NCBI GenBank assembly: GCA_015501595.1
Contig: JADNRX010000539.1
Coordinates: forward strand, 1 to 34,937
Length of the DNA: 34,937 nucleotides
Origin: Hymenopellis radicata
Lineage: Eukaryota; Basidiomycota; Agaricomycetes; Agaricales; Physalacriaceae
Reading direction: 5' to 3'
A program made the position numbers and the translations under genes. Below, piece by piece: positions 1-9,834 of the stretch. The notes below the pieces were generated by a model that saw only the letters and a program-made list of their open reading frames with translations, did no database searches and was not told the DNA's origin. How positions within the stretch are numbered: position 1 is the stretch's first letter; the number at the start of each line of letters is the position of its first letter.

Positions 1-2248
1 CTGCCTGATCATATACGACACCATACTTCACCAATCAATGACAAACCAGGACAGTCCTCTACACATCCACCAGCTGCTGCTGCATCGTCGCATACTACTC
101 CTTCGGATACACCATCAACCACGCACACAGGCCCTACCTACTATGGTGCGCCGGAGCTTCATCGAATGGCAGATCATTACCTTTGCCATATGAGTCAGCC
201 AGAGAACAAGAAGGTTCCTTGAGTATGTTCATCTCGATCTCTAGAGAATTTCTACGCTCAACATTTACGCAGTGGGTAGGCCAAAGTTACGCCGCATATC
301 AGCCAGTGGTATCTATTACTGCGAAACTAATCTTGTGGGCCGAGCTTGTATTCGACCGTACTCCTCCGACACTTGCGCCTATCCGTCTGCTTGACGAAAT
401 CCAAACTGCCCTAACTCTCAAAATTTTTGATATGCTATACGAGCTCGATCTTCACTCCGATATGTCTGGTACAGAGTTTACGGAACCCGCATACGAGACT
501 TTGTTTCGAGCTAATGTAGTTCTCGGTCCTGGTGGCCTTATCAATGCGGTTACGCTTCTCTCACGGATCTACGAATTTCTTAGTCGGCTAGCCGACCTTC
601 CATCCCCCTCCTTTTCAGACTTCGCTACTGCCGATCATCTTCATTCACAAACTGTCAAGAGGTCGAACAGTATTTGCGGCCTCCTACTTTATTTTCGAGC
701 ACGATATCCGCGTACTCTTTGGGAGGTAGCAGGCGGTTGTCGAGAGTTCCTGTTGATACTCGAAGTACATCGTTATCGACTTCAGGTATGTACGATATCC
801 TTTGTCTTCAGTAGGCTTACATAGTATCAGATTGGATCTGGAAGCTCTGACTTCTACGTCCATGCACAACCTCTGTTCGAGGGAAATCTGCTCCTGCCTA
901 CTCGAGATCTGGTCAAACAGTTTGAATTCATTCTCGGTGATTCGAAGGATCCGAAACACATGAATGTCGATCTTCTAGTTGCGGGTGAGTTTGGACTAGA
1001 TGGATTCCTCACGAACGTCGTGCAGGATTTCCTGGATACTGTGGATATAAGCGACACTCTGTACAAGGGCAGCTTCCGAGTGCTTGATCAAGTCTGTCAG
1101 GCCTTGGCTCGCAAGATTAGAAACTTTGCAAAGGTCTGTGCTTTTGTATTTGATTGAGTCAAGCTGAGCATCTCAATTTAGCGACGACACCAATACAATA
1201 AGGGTGCCGATAATGTGACTCCGGAGGAACGGGAAGCTGATAAGCAGGATGCTTTTCGCCGTCGTACTCGCTCAAGCAAGGTAAGGCTTGTATGCTGCGT
1301 CTCTTAAATGATGAATACTGTACCGTTCCGACCGTAGGTTCGCGGCGTGTGACGCGTTATGCCTCGAACTTACACGGAACAAGTTCGTTCTCAGGCACAT
1401 GGCCCGATTTGGCAGCCGCAGGCGGGCCCGAAAAATTGCTGTTTTGAGCGATTTGACCCTGAAATCTAGCCCCGTTACGTGTTATCCTGAGCCGTAAGTT
1501 AGGTTCGCACAGCCGCGTGACGTGTTATGCGAATATCCGGTCGGAACGGTACAGTAGTGATTTACTACTCACTTAGAATGCGTCTGTGGATCCCAGCAAG
1601 GATCAGAAAGTAGAAGACCAGCAGAAGAGTCGGAATCGAAAGTAATTTTTACATCCTTTCAAGCGTGTACTAGATGTTTACGGTGATATCCTTTCGATTC
1701 CCACGTAGGAATGGCAATTGGCGCTTTCGTGCAACATATCAGATCAATGAGGATTACTATGAGATTCACGAAACTGATAGTCCTGACGGTAAGATTCTGT
1801 TCTCAGCTGCTCAGCCTAGCGTAACTCTTCATAGATATGTCTGATCTCGGTTCGATAAACGATGATTGGTACTGGAACCATATTCTGTCCGAAACAAGTG
1901 AATCAGCTGCACAGAGTAAGGCCCAGCGACGTAAAGGCCAGTCTGTATAATTTTGAGGTGCATCTAGCCTGACGTTCAAGTTCTCTAGCCAAGGAAGAAA
2001 AGTCTAGACCGCGACCGAAGAAAAAGACAGCCCGCTCGAGCCAATCAGTACCAAATTCTAGCTCTAGAAGCTCGACATTCATAGGCGAACCAGTTCACAA
2101 TCCCTTCAGAAAGCCAACCACACATGCGGAGCGCCTTCAAACGATCGCTTACTGGTTCATTAATTGTCCAGGATGGAATGCCACAAGGGATCGCATTGTC
2201 TCCTGGTTTCCGCATCCAGACATCTGGAAATGCCTTCTGGCTACGTAG
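1..2248 (+). CDS. Unrecognised 8-exon fungal protein, 5' end outside window
   Basis: Exons 1-213, 273-785, 831-1133, 1182-1280, 1577-1641, 1709-1788, 1835-1915 and 1989-2248 join into one open frame of 538 codons including the TAG at 2246-2248; the total (1614 nt) is divisible by three, which supports the model. Introns are 45-73 nt except the fourth (1281-1576, 296 nt), which carries a MITE. The first exon is open to the window edge and rich in Pro, Ser, Thr and Ala, so the start codon lies upstream. The middle is hydrophobic and probably helical; a basic linker (RPRPKKKTARSS) precedes a compact C-terminal segment ending HPDIWKCLLAT. I do not recognise the family. Protein-like sequence continues in frame after the stop, so the C-terminus may be truncated. 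The donor of the first intron (GTTCCT) is weak but needed to keep the frame. Confidence 0.7.
1318..1554. mobile_element. Tc1/mariner-type MITE inside an intron
   Basis: A 237-bp element with perfect 17-bp terminal inverted repeats (CTGTACCGTTCCGACCG at 1318-1334, its complement at 1538-1554) is flanked on both sides by TA, the target duplication typical of Tc1/mariner-type elements. It has no coding capacity. Inside, related copies of a TGACGYGTTATGC-like motif lie near both ends in direct orientation. It lies wholly within intron 4 of the flanking gene. Confidence 0.85.
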
Positions 2249-2440
2249 AACTACGTAGCAGAGGGACTTCTACCATAATTCTATTCTCTATATGCTCTAC
2301 CAGGTGCTACAGCACAATACAGAATTCCAACGGAAATGATTGTTTTACGAGAATGATGGCAGTCACGGCGAGTCGTCGGGAATCACGGATTTTAAGTGTG
2401 GGATAGCCATCATAGTGCTATAGTACCCGTAGACCAGTAG
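2249..2440 (+). pseudogene. Decayed 3' extension of the preceding gene
   Basis: After the TAG at 2246-2248 the same frame still gives peptide-like sequence (NYVAEGLLP, then after another stop FYSLYALPGATAQYRIP and EMIVLRE). The stop lies in a short near-palindrome, CTACGTAGAACTACGTAG, which may be a small insertion or footprint that introduced it. No family match is recognised. This is an inference from peptide quality and frame only. Confidence 0.3.
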
Positions 2441-2794
2441 TGTCTCTTGCCTTCCACCCTCTCTCATGATGGACCAGGCGCACCGCCGCGCACGGATACT
2501 GGGAACGAAGAGTCTCATTTTTTTTCGCCAAGTCCGTCAAGCTGTTTTCTATAACTACTACTGCAACATGCCCTGGCATTCCCTCGCACCCTCGACACCC
2601 GACTTCATATCAACCACCACCATCAAAATCCAAAAACACTCCAGACGACGCAGCGACCTCCGGAACGACCCTGTCTCAGCGGACAGCTCGGTTTAAAGCC
2701 TGCCTGGACCACCTCCGCCTGTCAGGCTGTCCCAGCCCGCGCTCCCACCCACCATCACACCGAATATTGGCCCACCCAGCACAAAACAAGCAGC
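2441..2794. other. Intergenic, pyrimidine-rich on the plus strand
   Basis: No convincing gene. The plus strand becomes rich in C and T towards 2795, as fungal promoters and leaders often are. Open frames here on both strands have no recognisable features. Confidence 0.35.
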
Positions 2795-3098
2795 ATGACG
2801 ACTTCGTGCCAGGCGTTCTCCACCCCCATGCAGCCGCCAAAACCCAATAGCTCGCCGCTATTCTTGCTCGCTGCAGCCGCCCGCAGGACGGCCCTCCTAC
2901 CAACACGTGTTCCGCCTCACAGCAACCCGCCCGCCTCTGGCTCTTCGGTAAGAGCCCTGTCATACGTACACGCCGCGCCTTAGCGCACATCTCACCTACG
3001 CGTCCTTATTTATTTAGTCGCCTTGGCCATTCTGCCTCCGCGGACCCAGCTCTACTATGTCTCACTCATATTCGATATCCACTCTGTCTCTGTCGTAG
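2795..3098 (+). CDS. Possible small two-exon ORF, 77 residues
   Basis: ATG at 2795, exon 2795-2947, a GTAAGA..TTTAG intron at 2948-3017 (70 nt, phase 0), second exon 3018-3098 ending in TAG. The peptide is rich in Ser, Pro and Ala with no recognised domain; a hydrophobic stretch (PLFLLAAAARRTALL) near residues 21-35 could be a targeting or membrane segment. It follows a C-rich leader, which favours a real 5' end, but the composition is also what non-coding pyrimidine-rich DNA would give. It may be the start of a captured or truncated gene. Confidence 0.25.
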
Positions 3099-3447
3099 TT
3101 AGGCTTTGTCGTAATATATTTGAATGCAATCGCTCTCTTCTCCTCTTCTCCACCCTTGGCAGTAAAGCTTGTAGCGAAGAAATCAGCTGGCTCAAACGGG
3201 GATTTGAATGCATAGATACCCAGCAGAATGCCATTGACCCCGAAAGAGGATCTTTCAGAATAATTGGTGTATCATTGTAGGGCTGTAGTGCTGTAGCGCC
3301 GTATCACCATAGTATCATAGTAACAGGCATGGGAACTATGGTAGAAATGCCCGCTCTATGGAGCTCTATATAACGGGGGGTAACCTATAAGTGCTATAGT
3401 TGATATGGGACTACTGTAGAACTACATAGACGACATGCATTTTCCAG
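3099..3447. repeat. Non-coding stretch rich in CTATAG/TAG dyads
   Basis: From about 3280 to 3435 the sequence is crowded with short palindromic words (GTGCTATAG, CTATGG, CATAG, GTAGAACTAC). A related word set appears at 2395-2440 (CATAGTGCTATAGTACC), so the two may be ends or fragments of the same small element enclosing 2440-3260. No clean terminal repeat or target duplication was found. Confidence 0.3.
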
Positions 3448-3724
3448 ATGGATGAATCGAAGCGCCTGGTGCTTTCATCTATGCAGAACCTGAGTATCAA
3501 ATCACAGCGAATCACACTCATGAAGGTACTATGCTATGCTACTTCTACCAACTTATCCTGATGAGTGTTAGACATATCATCCCGACAAGGCGCCTGAGAC
3601 CGGATCTGCGAGTCAGTGGTTTGAAATCACGACAGAGATTACCAAGTATATTTCTCTGTTTTCGCTTGCTCCACACGGTGGTATTATCATGAAGTCGACT
3701 GCTAGGCCTACTCTAGACGACTAG
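3448..3724 (+). CDS. Small J-domain-like ORF, probably partial
   Basis: Exon 3448-3525, a 46-nt intron (3526-3571, GTACTA..GTTAG) and exon 3572-3724 encode 76 residues. Residues around 27-32 read TYHPDKAP: the invariant HPD of DnaJ J-domains, preceded by a basic helix (IKSQRITLMK) and followed by a helix-like FEITTEITKYI, as in helices II and III of that fold. Helix I is missing or unrecognisable, so this may be the remnant of a larger co-chaperone-like gene; a good acceptor (TTTTCCAG) directly before the ATG supports an upstream exon. The stop overlaps the end of the convergent integrase gene by 17 nt. The GGIIMKSTARPT tail is unfamiliar. Confidence 0.5.
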
Positions 3725-5052
3725 TCATAGTTTGTACTGCTTCACAGTAAACTTCGATGCCCCAGTTCCCATCATCCCGCTCGAAGTCATAGTCCTGCAT
3801 AAGCTGTCTGCCATACTCGAGCTCCTCATCCTTGTTAAGTAGTATGCCACCTGCCTTTTGGCGATTTGAATCCCAATTATCGCCGCTTTCCCGTGGTGGC
3901 ACAGATGGATGATCATCTGCAGAGTTCATCTCGTTTGCAGGAGGAAGTGGTGCACTAGGATCAATTCCATACGAGTTGTTTCCTTCAACCACTTCGATTG
4001 GATCACCCATATCGCCAGTCCAGTATCCTCGATTAATAGCCTGTTCCCGACTTAGCTCGTAGAGCAGTACCGGTGTACGGTTGCGCTCTGTGCGGAGCTT
4101 GTGGTGGTTCCAGGCGTCTTTGGCTTGCTGTAAAGAGGCCTGAATGCGCGATTGAAAGGTGAGGAAGAGACAGAGACGATGAATTGGATTCTCCATATCT
4201 AGAACTCCCGCACGTTCGAGGTAGAAGAAGATTTGGCGAAAGATTTCGAGGCAGTCTTTTCCGAATGTCACGCCAAGTTCTTTCCATGCGTACATTATTC
4301 ACTGATCTAGAAGAATTTGTTAGCATTCTAAAGAAAGCGAAATGATATACATACTTTTCCTCGCATGTATGCATGATGTGTGATACTCCAGTGATCGTTC
4401 ATTTCTTCCTCTACACCATTATTCTCACTTCCGTAGTCTCCACGAACACGACTTGGCCATCCAAAGATTGAGACTGCTCTGAGAAACAGTGTACGCACAG
4501 TGTGAGCCCGCTTGTTACTGGAGCACTCCATATATATAAGGAGGCGCGAATGACCATCGATACAGCCATGAACGTAGAATCCCCAAGGGCGCAGCTTCTC
4601 ATTGCCATCATGGTGCCAAAGAGCATTAGCTCCTCGGACTTTGTAGACTGCTCTTCGCATCAGTGCGCCCCAACTGATAACACCGTCAGTATTGGTGTTA
4701 GATATTTCTTCCTTCCTGACTTACGGGTCATGACGCCAATTACATCAACACGACGCAGACTCAGCTGGATGCGGCGTCGAGGAAGGTGAATCTGACTTGT
4801 CTCTAGAAGGCCCTGTATGATTTCGGCACCGCTAAATGGATGGTCGAGAGAGAACCGTGCCACATATTCATCGAGATCGGCATCAGTAATAACTGTAAAT
4901 TCCTTGCGCGCGGAGGAGAGCCCAGCTTCCGATAAATGGCGGTATATCGTCATGCGGCTAACACCCATAGCTGTCCCTACATCTTCCCATGAGCCTCCCA
5001 AATCATGAAGGAGCAAAGCCCTCTGCAAGTCGAGAACATCATCAGGAAAAAC
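3708..5052 (-). pseudogene. Integrase-core (DDE) transposase-like gene, frameshifted
   Basis: Reading right to left, an exon beginning at 5052 (after a TACTAAC branch and TGTAG acceptor) encodes a helix-turn-helix-like segment (SWEDVGTAMGVSRMTIYRHL), then LPRRRIQLSLRRVDVIGV, then after a 47-nt intron (4674-4720) the catalytic core: ALWHHDG, GCIDGHSRLL, RVRGDYGSEN and VRMERTWRDI. These are the D, D and E blocks of the integrase-core family common in mushroom genomes. After MERTWRDIRK the frame jumps by one at a run of four T (plus strand 4257-4260), then continues with DCLEIFRQIF to a stop at 3708-3710. The intron near 4310-4370 also fails to join in frame. No N-terminal exon was found upstream. 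Probably a dead copy. Confidence 0.7.
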
Positions 5053-5263
5053 CTACATTGCCAAGTTAGTACTATTTATCGCCTTTTATGTATAATCGGA
5101 AAGTCGAGAGTAGTTTAGAACATTTTATAACACATTCTTCAAGTAAAAGGCACTAAAATGGCAAACGAGGAATAAATAATCAATTATTAGACAACCGCCG
5201 TAACAGCTTATACATATGTCGGTCACTATGAGAGTTAACATAAAAAGACTTACACTTTTCTAG
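5053..5263. other. AT-rich spacer upstream of the integrase gene
   Basis: No gene is seen. The minus strand carries the TACTAAC branch point and acceptor of the integrase gene's last visible intron (5053-5075), so an unseen upstream exon or leader may lie here. The rest is AT-rich with no recognised feature. Confidence 0.3.
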
Positions 5264-5415
5264 TACATTACTACTCGACCATGCCCTAGGCGCAATCCGA
5301 CCAAATCGAGGAAACAAGTGCACACTTCGCTCAATCAAGCGGATATCAACGACACTCGCTAGGTACCCGCCATCAGTCTCGCACCGTGAGACGGAATATA
5401 GAGAACTGTCTGGAT
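5264..5415 (+). pseudogene. Possible kinase-like exon truncated by the hAT element
   Basis: After a TTTTCTAG acceptor ending at 5263 the plus strand is open for 50 codons, ending HRETEYRELSG directly at the left hAT terminus. HRETEYREL resembles the helix-C region of fungal kinase-like proteins. Across the element, the right flank begins in a compatible frame (next visible residues SKLNMPNNEAAYVLVLEY), so removing 5416-15595 would rejoin an open frame. The N-lobe glycine loop is not evident, and the flanks lack a matching 8-bp target duplication, so the link is tentative. Confidence 0.3.
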
Positions 5416-5432
5416 TAGAGACCTCAACGAGT

Positions 5433-5702
5433 TTCCGGATCACAAGGAAACTCGAGTACTTGATCCGGTCGGGGGTCTCGGTGATCCGACTCGTTTGATC
5501 CGCGGATCGATAACGAGTCGGATCACATGCGGATCGCGAGTACGGCCTTGGAGGCATGAGTACTCGTCGCGAGTACTCTGTCTGACTCGCGGGAAATCAG
5601 ACCAGAGAGCACCAAAAAAAATACAAATTTTATGAAGTACACGCAGCGCAAAAAAAAGTCCGGAAGTCCTAAATAGTACATACATGTCCGCAGCCCTAAC
5701 TA
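5433..5702. repeat. Left subterminal repeats of the hAT element
   Basis: Dense, partly palindromic words (GATCCG, GGATCGCGAGTAC, GAGTACTCGTCGCGAGTACTC) up to about 5590, then a short AT-rich tract. Such clustered subterminal words are where hAT transposases usually bind. An equivalent cluster lies at 15385-15570. Confidence 0.65.
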
Positions 5703-7843
5703 CTACAACCTTGGTACCCATCTATCTGCCTTTCCACGTTGATTGAAATACACCGGAGGCACCCATGACGTCTGTGGTTCGAAGGGAAGGTTCATCGGAA
5801 GGCGAGGAGGGCGACCGAACACCTGGAAGAAGTTCCCGATATAGTGGGCGAAGATGGTGGCCGTGAACGCTTCCATTTCCTCCCGTGTGAACCCCGTCTT
5901 GCCAAACTGCACATCAGAATCCGGTGCAGGATACGGTGATGAAATACGCCACAAGTCCATAACCTTCTTCAGCGCATACACGAACCGGGCCCGACTCCAC
6001 CAATCCGGGTCTGCAAGTCCTTGATTTGCCTGACCGAGATCAACCAGACCGAGAGGCGCATCACCGAGGGGGAAACAAAGAGACACGGCCTGCATGAACT
6101 TCCGGCTGTCCACATGCTCGGGACGGCACAGGTGAAGGCACAAGGAAGCCAACTCCATTCGAAACGCGAGCTCATTCGCCTCCCACACAATCTCCAAAAC
6201 ATCCCGTTTCCCGTTCTCGGTTGTTGTCGATGTCAAGGGCCGCCCATTCCACATCCCAACCTCCAGCAACTCAACCGTCATCTCCGTCTCTGCTGCCGTC
6301 ACCAGCTTGTCAACCTCTTCTTTCCAAGCCTGATGCCGCCACCCGTGGCGACTCATATCCTTGACATCAGGCAACCGCACCACGCATGCGTTGATCCACT
6401 CCCGCCACGCCTGATGCGACATGACGTGCGGGGAGTTCGACTGAGCCACACCAATCGCAACAGGCCGTATCCTTAGCCATTTCTGGAGCATTTCCAGTGA
6501 TTTCGCCGGCTGCCCGACATTGGTAAACATTTGCGGCTGGGGGAGGAAGTACTGCTCGGCGGGTTTTTCAGAACAGGCATAACTCTCCTCGTCAATCGAT
6601 TCGGCAGCGGCGAGCCAGGCGGGAGAGATCGGTGGAAGAAGAGCGTGAACGGGATAAACGAGTTTTTTCGTCACTGGTTGAATTCAATCAGTTTGAATAT
6701 ATGAAAGAACAAGAAAAACATACCGGTATTGCCCTTGCCCTTGCCTTTGGCGCGTGAGGCAGTAGGACGAGTCGAAGTCGAAGCACTGGGAAGAGGAATA
6801 GTCGGGCGGGCAACAGCGAAGAAGGGCATAGTCATAGGAGAGCGAAAATTGCCTTGACTCCTCTCCGCCGCCCTTCGTAGAGAGGCATACTTCTCATTCG
6901 ACGAGGCATCTCCCTCCCACAAGACATCGGGAAATTGTGGACAGATTGCCGTCACGGTGCTATACCGGGGGTCCATGAGGGTACGCAGTTCATCTACGCG
7001 TACGCTCCCAAGATCTTCGGTAGAGCGAATAAGCCAGACTGGCACACCCACACGCATGTAAAGATTCACGAGGGCAAGGTCGTAAGTGATGCACCCCATG
7101 AAATCGTCGTGTAAGTCGGGTTTTTCGGTAAGGAGGGAGGTTATGCCATATCTTGCAGGCTCGACGATGGTGTGATAGGCGTATATCGCGAGGAGCTCCA
7201 GGGCAGTGCGCTGGTAGTCGCGGAGGAGTAGGGAGAAGCGGCCAAATGGTTGATGAAGAAAACGAAGATTGGCGGATATGAGAGATAGTTTGGCGGCCTC
7301 GGTATTGTAGATAGCCATGATACCAGCATTAAGGCTGCCAGTTTCAAAACAGTTCCGAAGGTAGGCGAAACCGGAGACCAATCTAGAAGAGAAGATGGTG
7401 CTCGCCCGCCCGAATCCTCGTCGAAATGTCAAGTCCTCCACCCAATCGATTACGGGCATTGGATCCACCCAAAGCGAGTCAAGCTCACTGCCAAGATCAG
7501 AGATAGGGCGAACCCTCAAGATACAAGGCAGATGAGGAGCCTCATAAACCGCCATTTGAGGGAAGAGGATAGGATCTTCGGGACCATAGCGAAAGTCGGC
7601 GCGCCGTTGTACAATCTGGGTTGCTGCGCGAGGCGGGAGAGGAAGCCAAGAGGCATTCGGTGTTGTGATGATGGCTGGGGCGTGGGGCAGAATGGCTCCA
7701 TAGCGGCCATCGAGAGCGGTGATTGCTGTGGCGTATATTAGTAAATGTTGCTGGGTGAACGCGAAACACCACTTACGTTCAGATGGCGAAGAGCGTGCAA
7801 TCAATAGCTCCGGATTAGCCAAAAGGTCGGCGTGGTAGCCCAT
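5703..7843 (-). CDS. Unknown-function protein, 679 residues, inside the hAT element
   Basis: Three exons (7777-7843, 6724-7725, 5703-6673) with introns of 51 nt (7726-7776, TACTAAT branch, CCACAG acceptor) and 50 nt (6674-6723) give 680 in-frame codons. ATG is taken at 7843; an upstream exon could not be joined in frame. Landmarks: MGYHADLLANPELLIARS at the N-terminus, a basic Ser/Thr-rich linker with AKGKGKGNT around residue 350, then MLQKWLRIRP, HQAWREWINA, GMWNGRPL, WEANELAFRMELASL, GLADPDWWSRARFVYALK and FFQVFGRPPRLP. From memory this resembles an abundant multi-copy family of uncharacterised mushroom proteins (WLRIRP..NGRPL..FR.EL pattern); no enzyme motif is visible. It reads opposite to the transposase and is intact, unlike most genes here. 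Confidence 0.75.
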
Positions 7844-8030
7844 ATCTACCAATCAAAGCTGTAAATCGGCGCAAAGAATGGAGAGGCGCGTACCAGAAAA
7901 TCAGACGCGTTGTCTGGACTGTCAAAGCCCAGTCAGTACAACGCGTCACCTTGAACATAGGCCCATCCACGGCCCTACGACGATTTGGCGCAGAGCACAT
8001 ATGTGCAAGCGCCAATCGAGAAAATCGATG
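7844..8030. other. Short spacer between passenger gene and 46-bp repeats
   Basis: Contains a plausible donor/acceptor pair upstream of the 5703-7843 gene on the minus strand, but joining it introduces a stop, so it is more likely leader or promoter. No other feature is seen. Confidence 0.3.
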
Positions 8031-9820
8031 CCACTGACGACTGTCAGATGGCGGCGGTTGACAACCGTCAATCCGCCAAAGGCGCGGCCGGACTGCAAAG
8101 GGAAAATTAAAGGGAAAAAAAAAAACCACTGACGACCGTCAGATGGCGGCGGTTGATGATCGTCAATCCGCAGAGAAAAGGGAAACAAGAGGGAACAATA
8201 CAAAGAAATCTACTCACAAAAGTTCACGAAAATCAGAAAAGCCAACGGCACTTGGGCGTATGGCGGTGAGAAGAACGGCACCAACGACAACAACGAGCAA
8301 AAAGATAGAGGGGAGGCCGACACAGAGACAGAGGGAACTTGGACAGAGGGAAGAAGCGCTTGTATTGTACAAGCCTGGTGTACAAACTCAAGGCACAGCC
8401 ACACACACGATCGCATTCTCATTAAGGTCGCGCTCTCTCTCTCTCATCAACTCTGATCTTGCAGATTGACGGTCGTCAACTGCCGCCATCTGACAGTCGT
8501 CAGTGGCTCCAACTCTCTTGCAGCTTGCTATGTCTCCGTTATCGCTATGTCTCTGTTATCTCTCTGAAGTCTCCTCTTATGTCGGTCAACCGCCTCCTGC
8601 ACGCCCACTAGAGACCTCAACGAGTCACCGAGTCACCGAGTCATCTGGTGACTCGACTCGCTTCGGGCACGTCGGCGTTCGCACTCGTGTGACTCGCGAG
8701 TCACATACTCGCGAGTCCGAGCACGGGTCTGAGTATTGATTTTCAGAGCACGAGTCATCACACGATGACTCGCAAATATTTAGATCTATATTTAAACTAA
8801 ATTTACGAATTTTTTGCAGAGCAAATGGTCCGCAACGTCTCGAGAACGAGACGTGCACGATTATCCTGCCCGATCCGGCGATCCGGGCCGAGTCCCGAAG
8901 CGACGCGTCAGCGTCTGATCGAGTGTTATTTCCGATTTCTTCTGAACCACCACCACGACCACCACGACTACCCAGGGAGTGACGATTGTCGCTCCCGCTG
9001 CTCTGACGATTGTCAGGCAGCCTGTGGGGAGTGGATTTGGCTCTGGCTCTGTGCCGGGCCTGCTGCTGCTGGCTCTGCGCCAGTAGCAGATCTTGAGGAC
9101 GACTTCCGTCGCTCGACTTCAAGTCGGCGACGACGACACTGGCGCTCGACTCTAAGTCGGCGTCCATATAAATGGAGACCGACTTCTATAAATGGAGACC
9201 GACTTCACGTCGTCTTCATGGAAACGTGGACGCGACGCGTAAGCCCCAGCAAGTGGGCAGTATTCGACGATGATGGCGACCCCCGACGACCGAGATGGAT
9301 GGCGATGAGAAGGAGGAGGAGGAGGATGCAACATGATGAGGAGGAGGAGGAGGTGAGGGGTCGGATGATGTGAGAGGACGTGTCGACGCCGCAACCACCA
9401 CCACCACCACCACCATTCCCCATCACCACTTCCCTCACTTCTCTACCATCTTCCCCACTCTCCTACCATCACTCCCATCCCATCCTCATGCCCAGCTGAC
9501 TGTCCCCGTGCCATTGCCCGGGGATGCTCGCTGAGCATGAATACTGGGAGGTGATGGACTCGCGAGTACTCACAAGTATCCGAGATGACTCGGACTCATG
9601 GTGAGTACTCGCGAGTGGACTCGCGATGACTCGTGAGTCATCGCGAGTCGAGTCCGACGCGAGTCTGAACTGGACTTCGTTTTGCCTGAGTACTCGCGTC
9701 ACGAGTCGCGAGTCTGACTCGCGTCGGACTCGTTGAGGTCTCTAACGCCCACAAGAACTTGCTGCACTCTATCTGCGGATTGACGACTGTCAACCGCCGC
9801 CATCTGACGGTCGTCAGTGG
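8031..9820. repeat. Four copies of a 46-bp repeat in two inverted pairs
   Basis: Copies at 8031-8076 and 8126-8171 (forward) and 8461-8506 and 9775-9820 (reverse) are each 46 bp. Each holds two 12-bp dyads of the form TGAC-N4-GTCA on either side of GATGGCGGCGGT, framed by CCAC and ATCCGC. The arrangement suggests nested small inverted-repeat elements: an inner pair spanning 8126-8506 and an outer pair spanning 8031-9820, the latter interrupted by the hAT insertion at 8609-9744. No target duplications were found around either pair. The 8172-8460 interval is a purine-rich non-coding stretch. Confidence 0.75.
8601..9752. mobile_element. Non-autonomous hAT element with perfect target duplication
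   Basis: The element proper is 8609-9744 (1136 bp), starting TAGAGACCTCAACGAGT and ending ACTCGTTGAGGTCTCTA, flanked by the identical octamer ACGCCCAC at 8601-8608 and 9745-9752. Its ends are packed with GACTCGCGAGTC-type words. Inside are CGACTT-N2-AAGTCG-like dyads, a duplicated TATAAATGGAGACCGACTT (about 9166-9205), runs of GGA (9308-9356) and CAC triplets (9394-9415), and two TGACGATTGTC dyads in a context (GCTGCTCTGAC..GTCAGGCAGCC) that also occurs near 11280-11305 upstream of the transposase. No transposase is encoded; long open frames here follow from the triplet repeats. Confidence 0.93.
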
Positions 9821-9834
9821 CTCTATTTTCGAGC

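Noticed and set aside
2676..2990. 104-codon minus-strand ORF
   Set aside because: Cys/Arg/Trp-rich composition is what the reverse of a C-rich promoter-like stretch gives; no other support.
6021..6476. 151-codon plus-strand ORF
   Set aside because: Antisense shadow of the well-supported 5703-7843 gene; no domain, no splice signals.
8825..9438. Several overlapping ORFs on both strands, up to 182 codons
   Set aside because: They arise from GGA and CAC triplet repeats inside the non-autonomous hAT element and code for low-complexity peptides in every frame.
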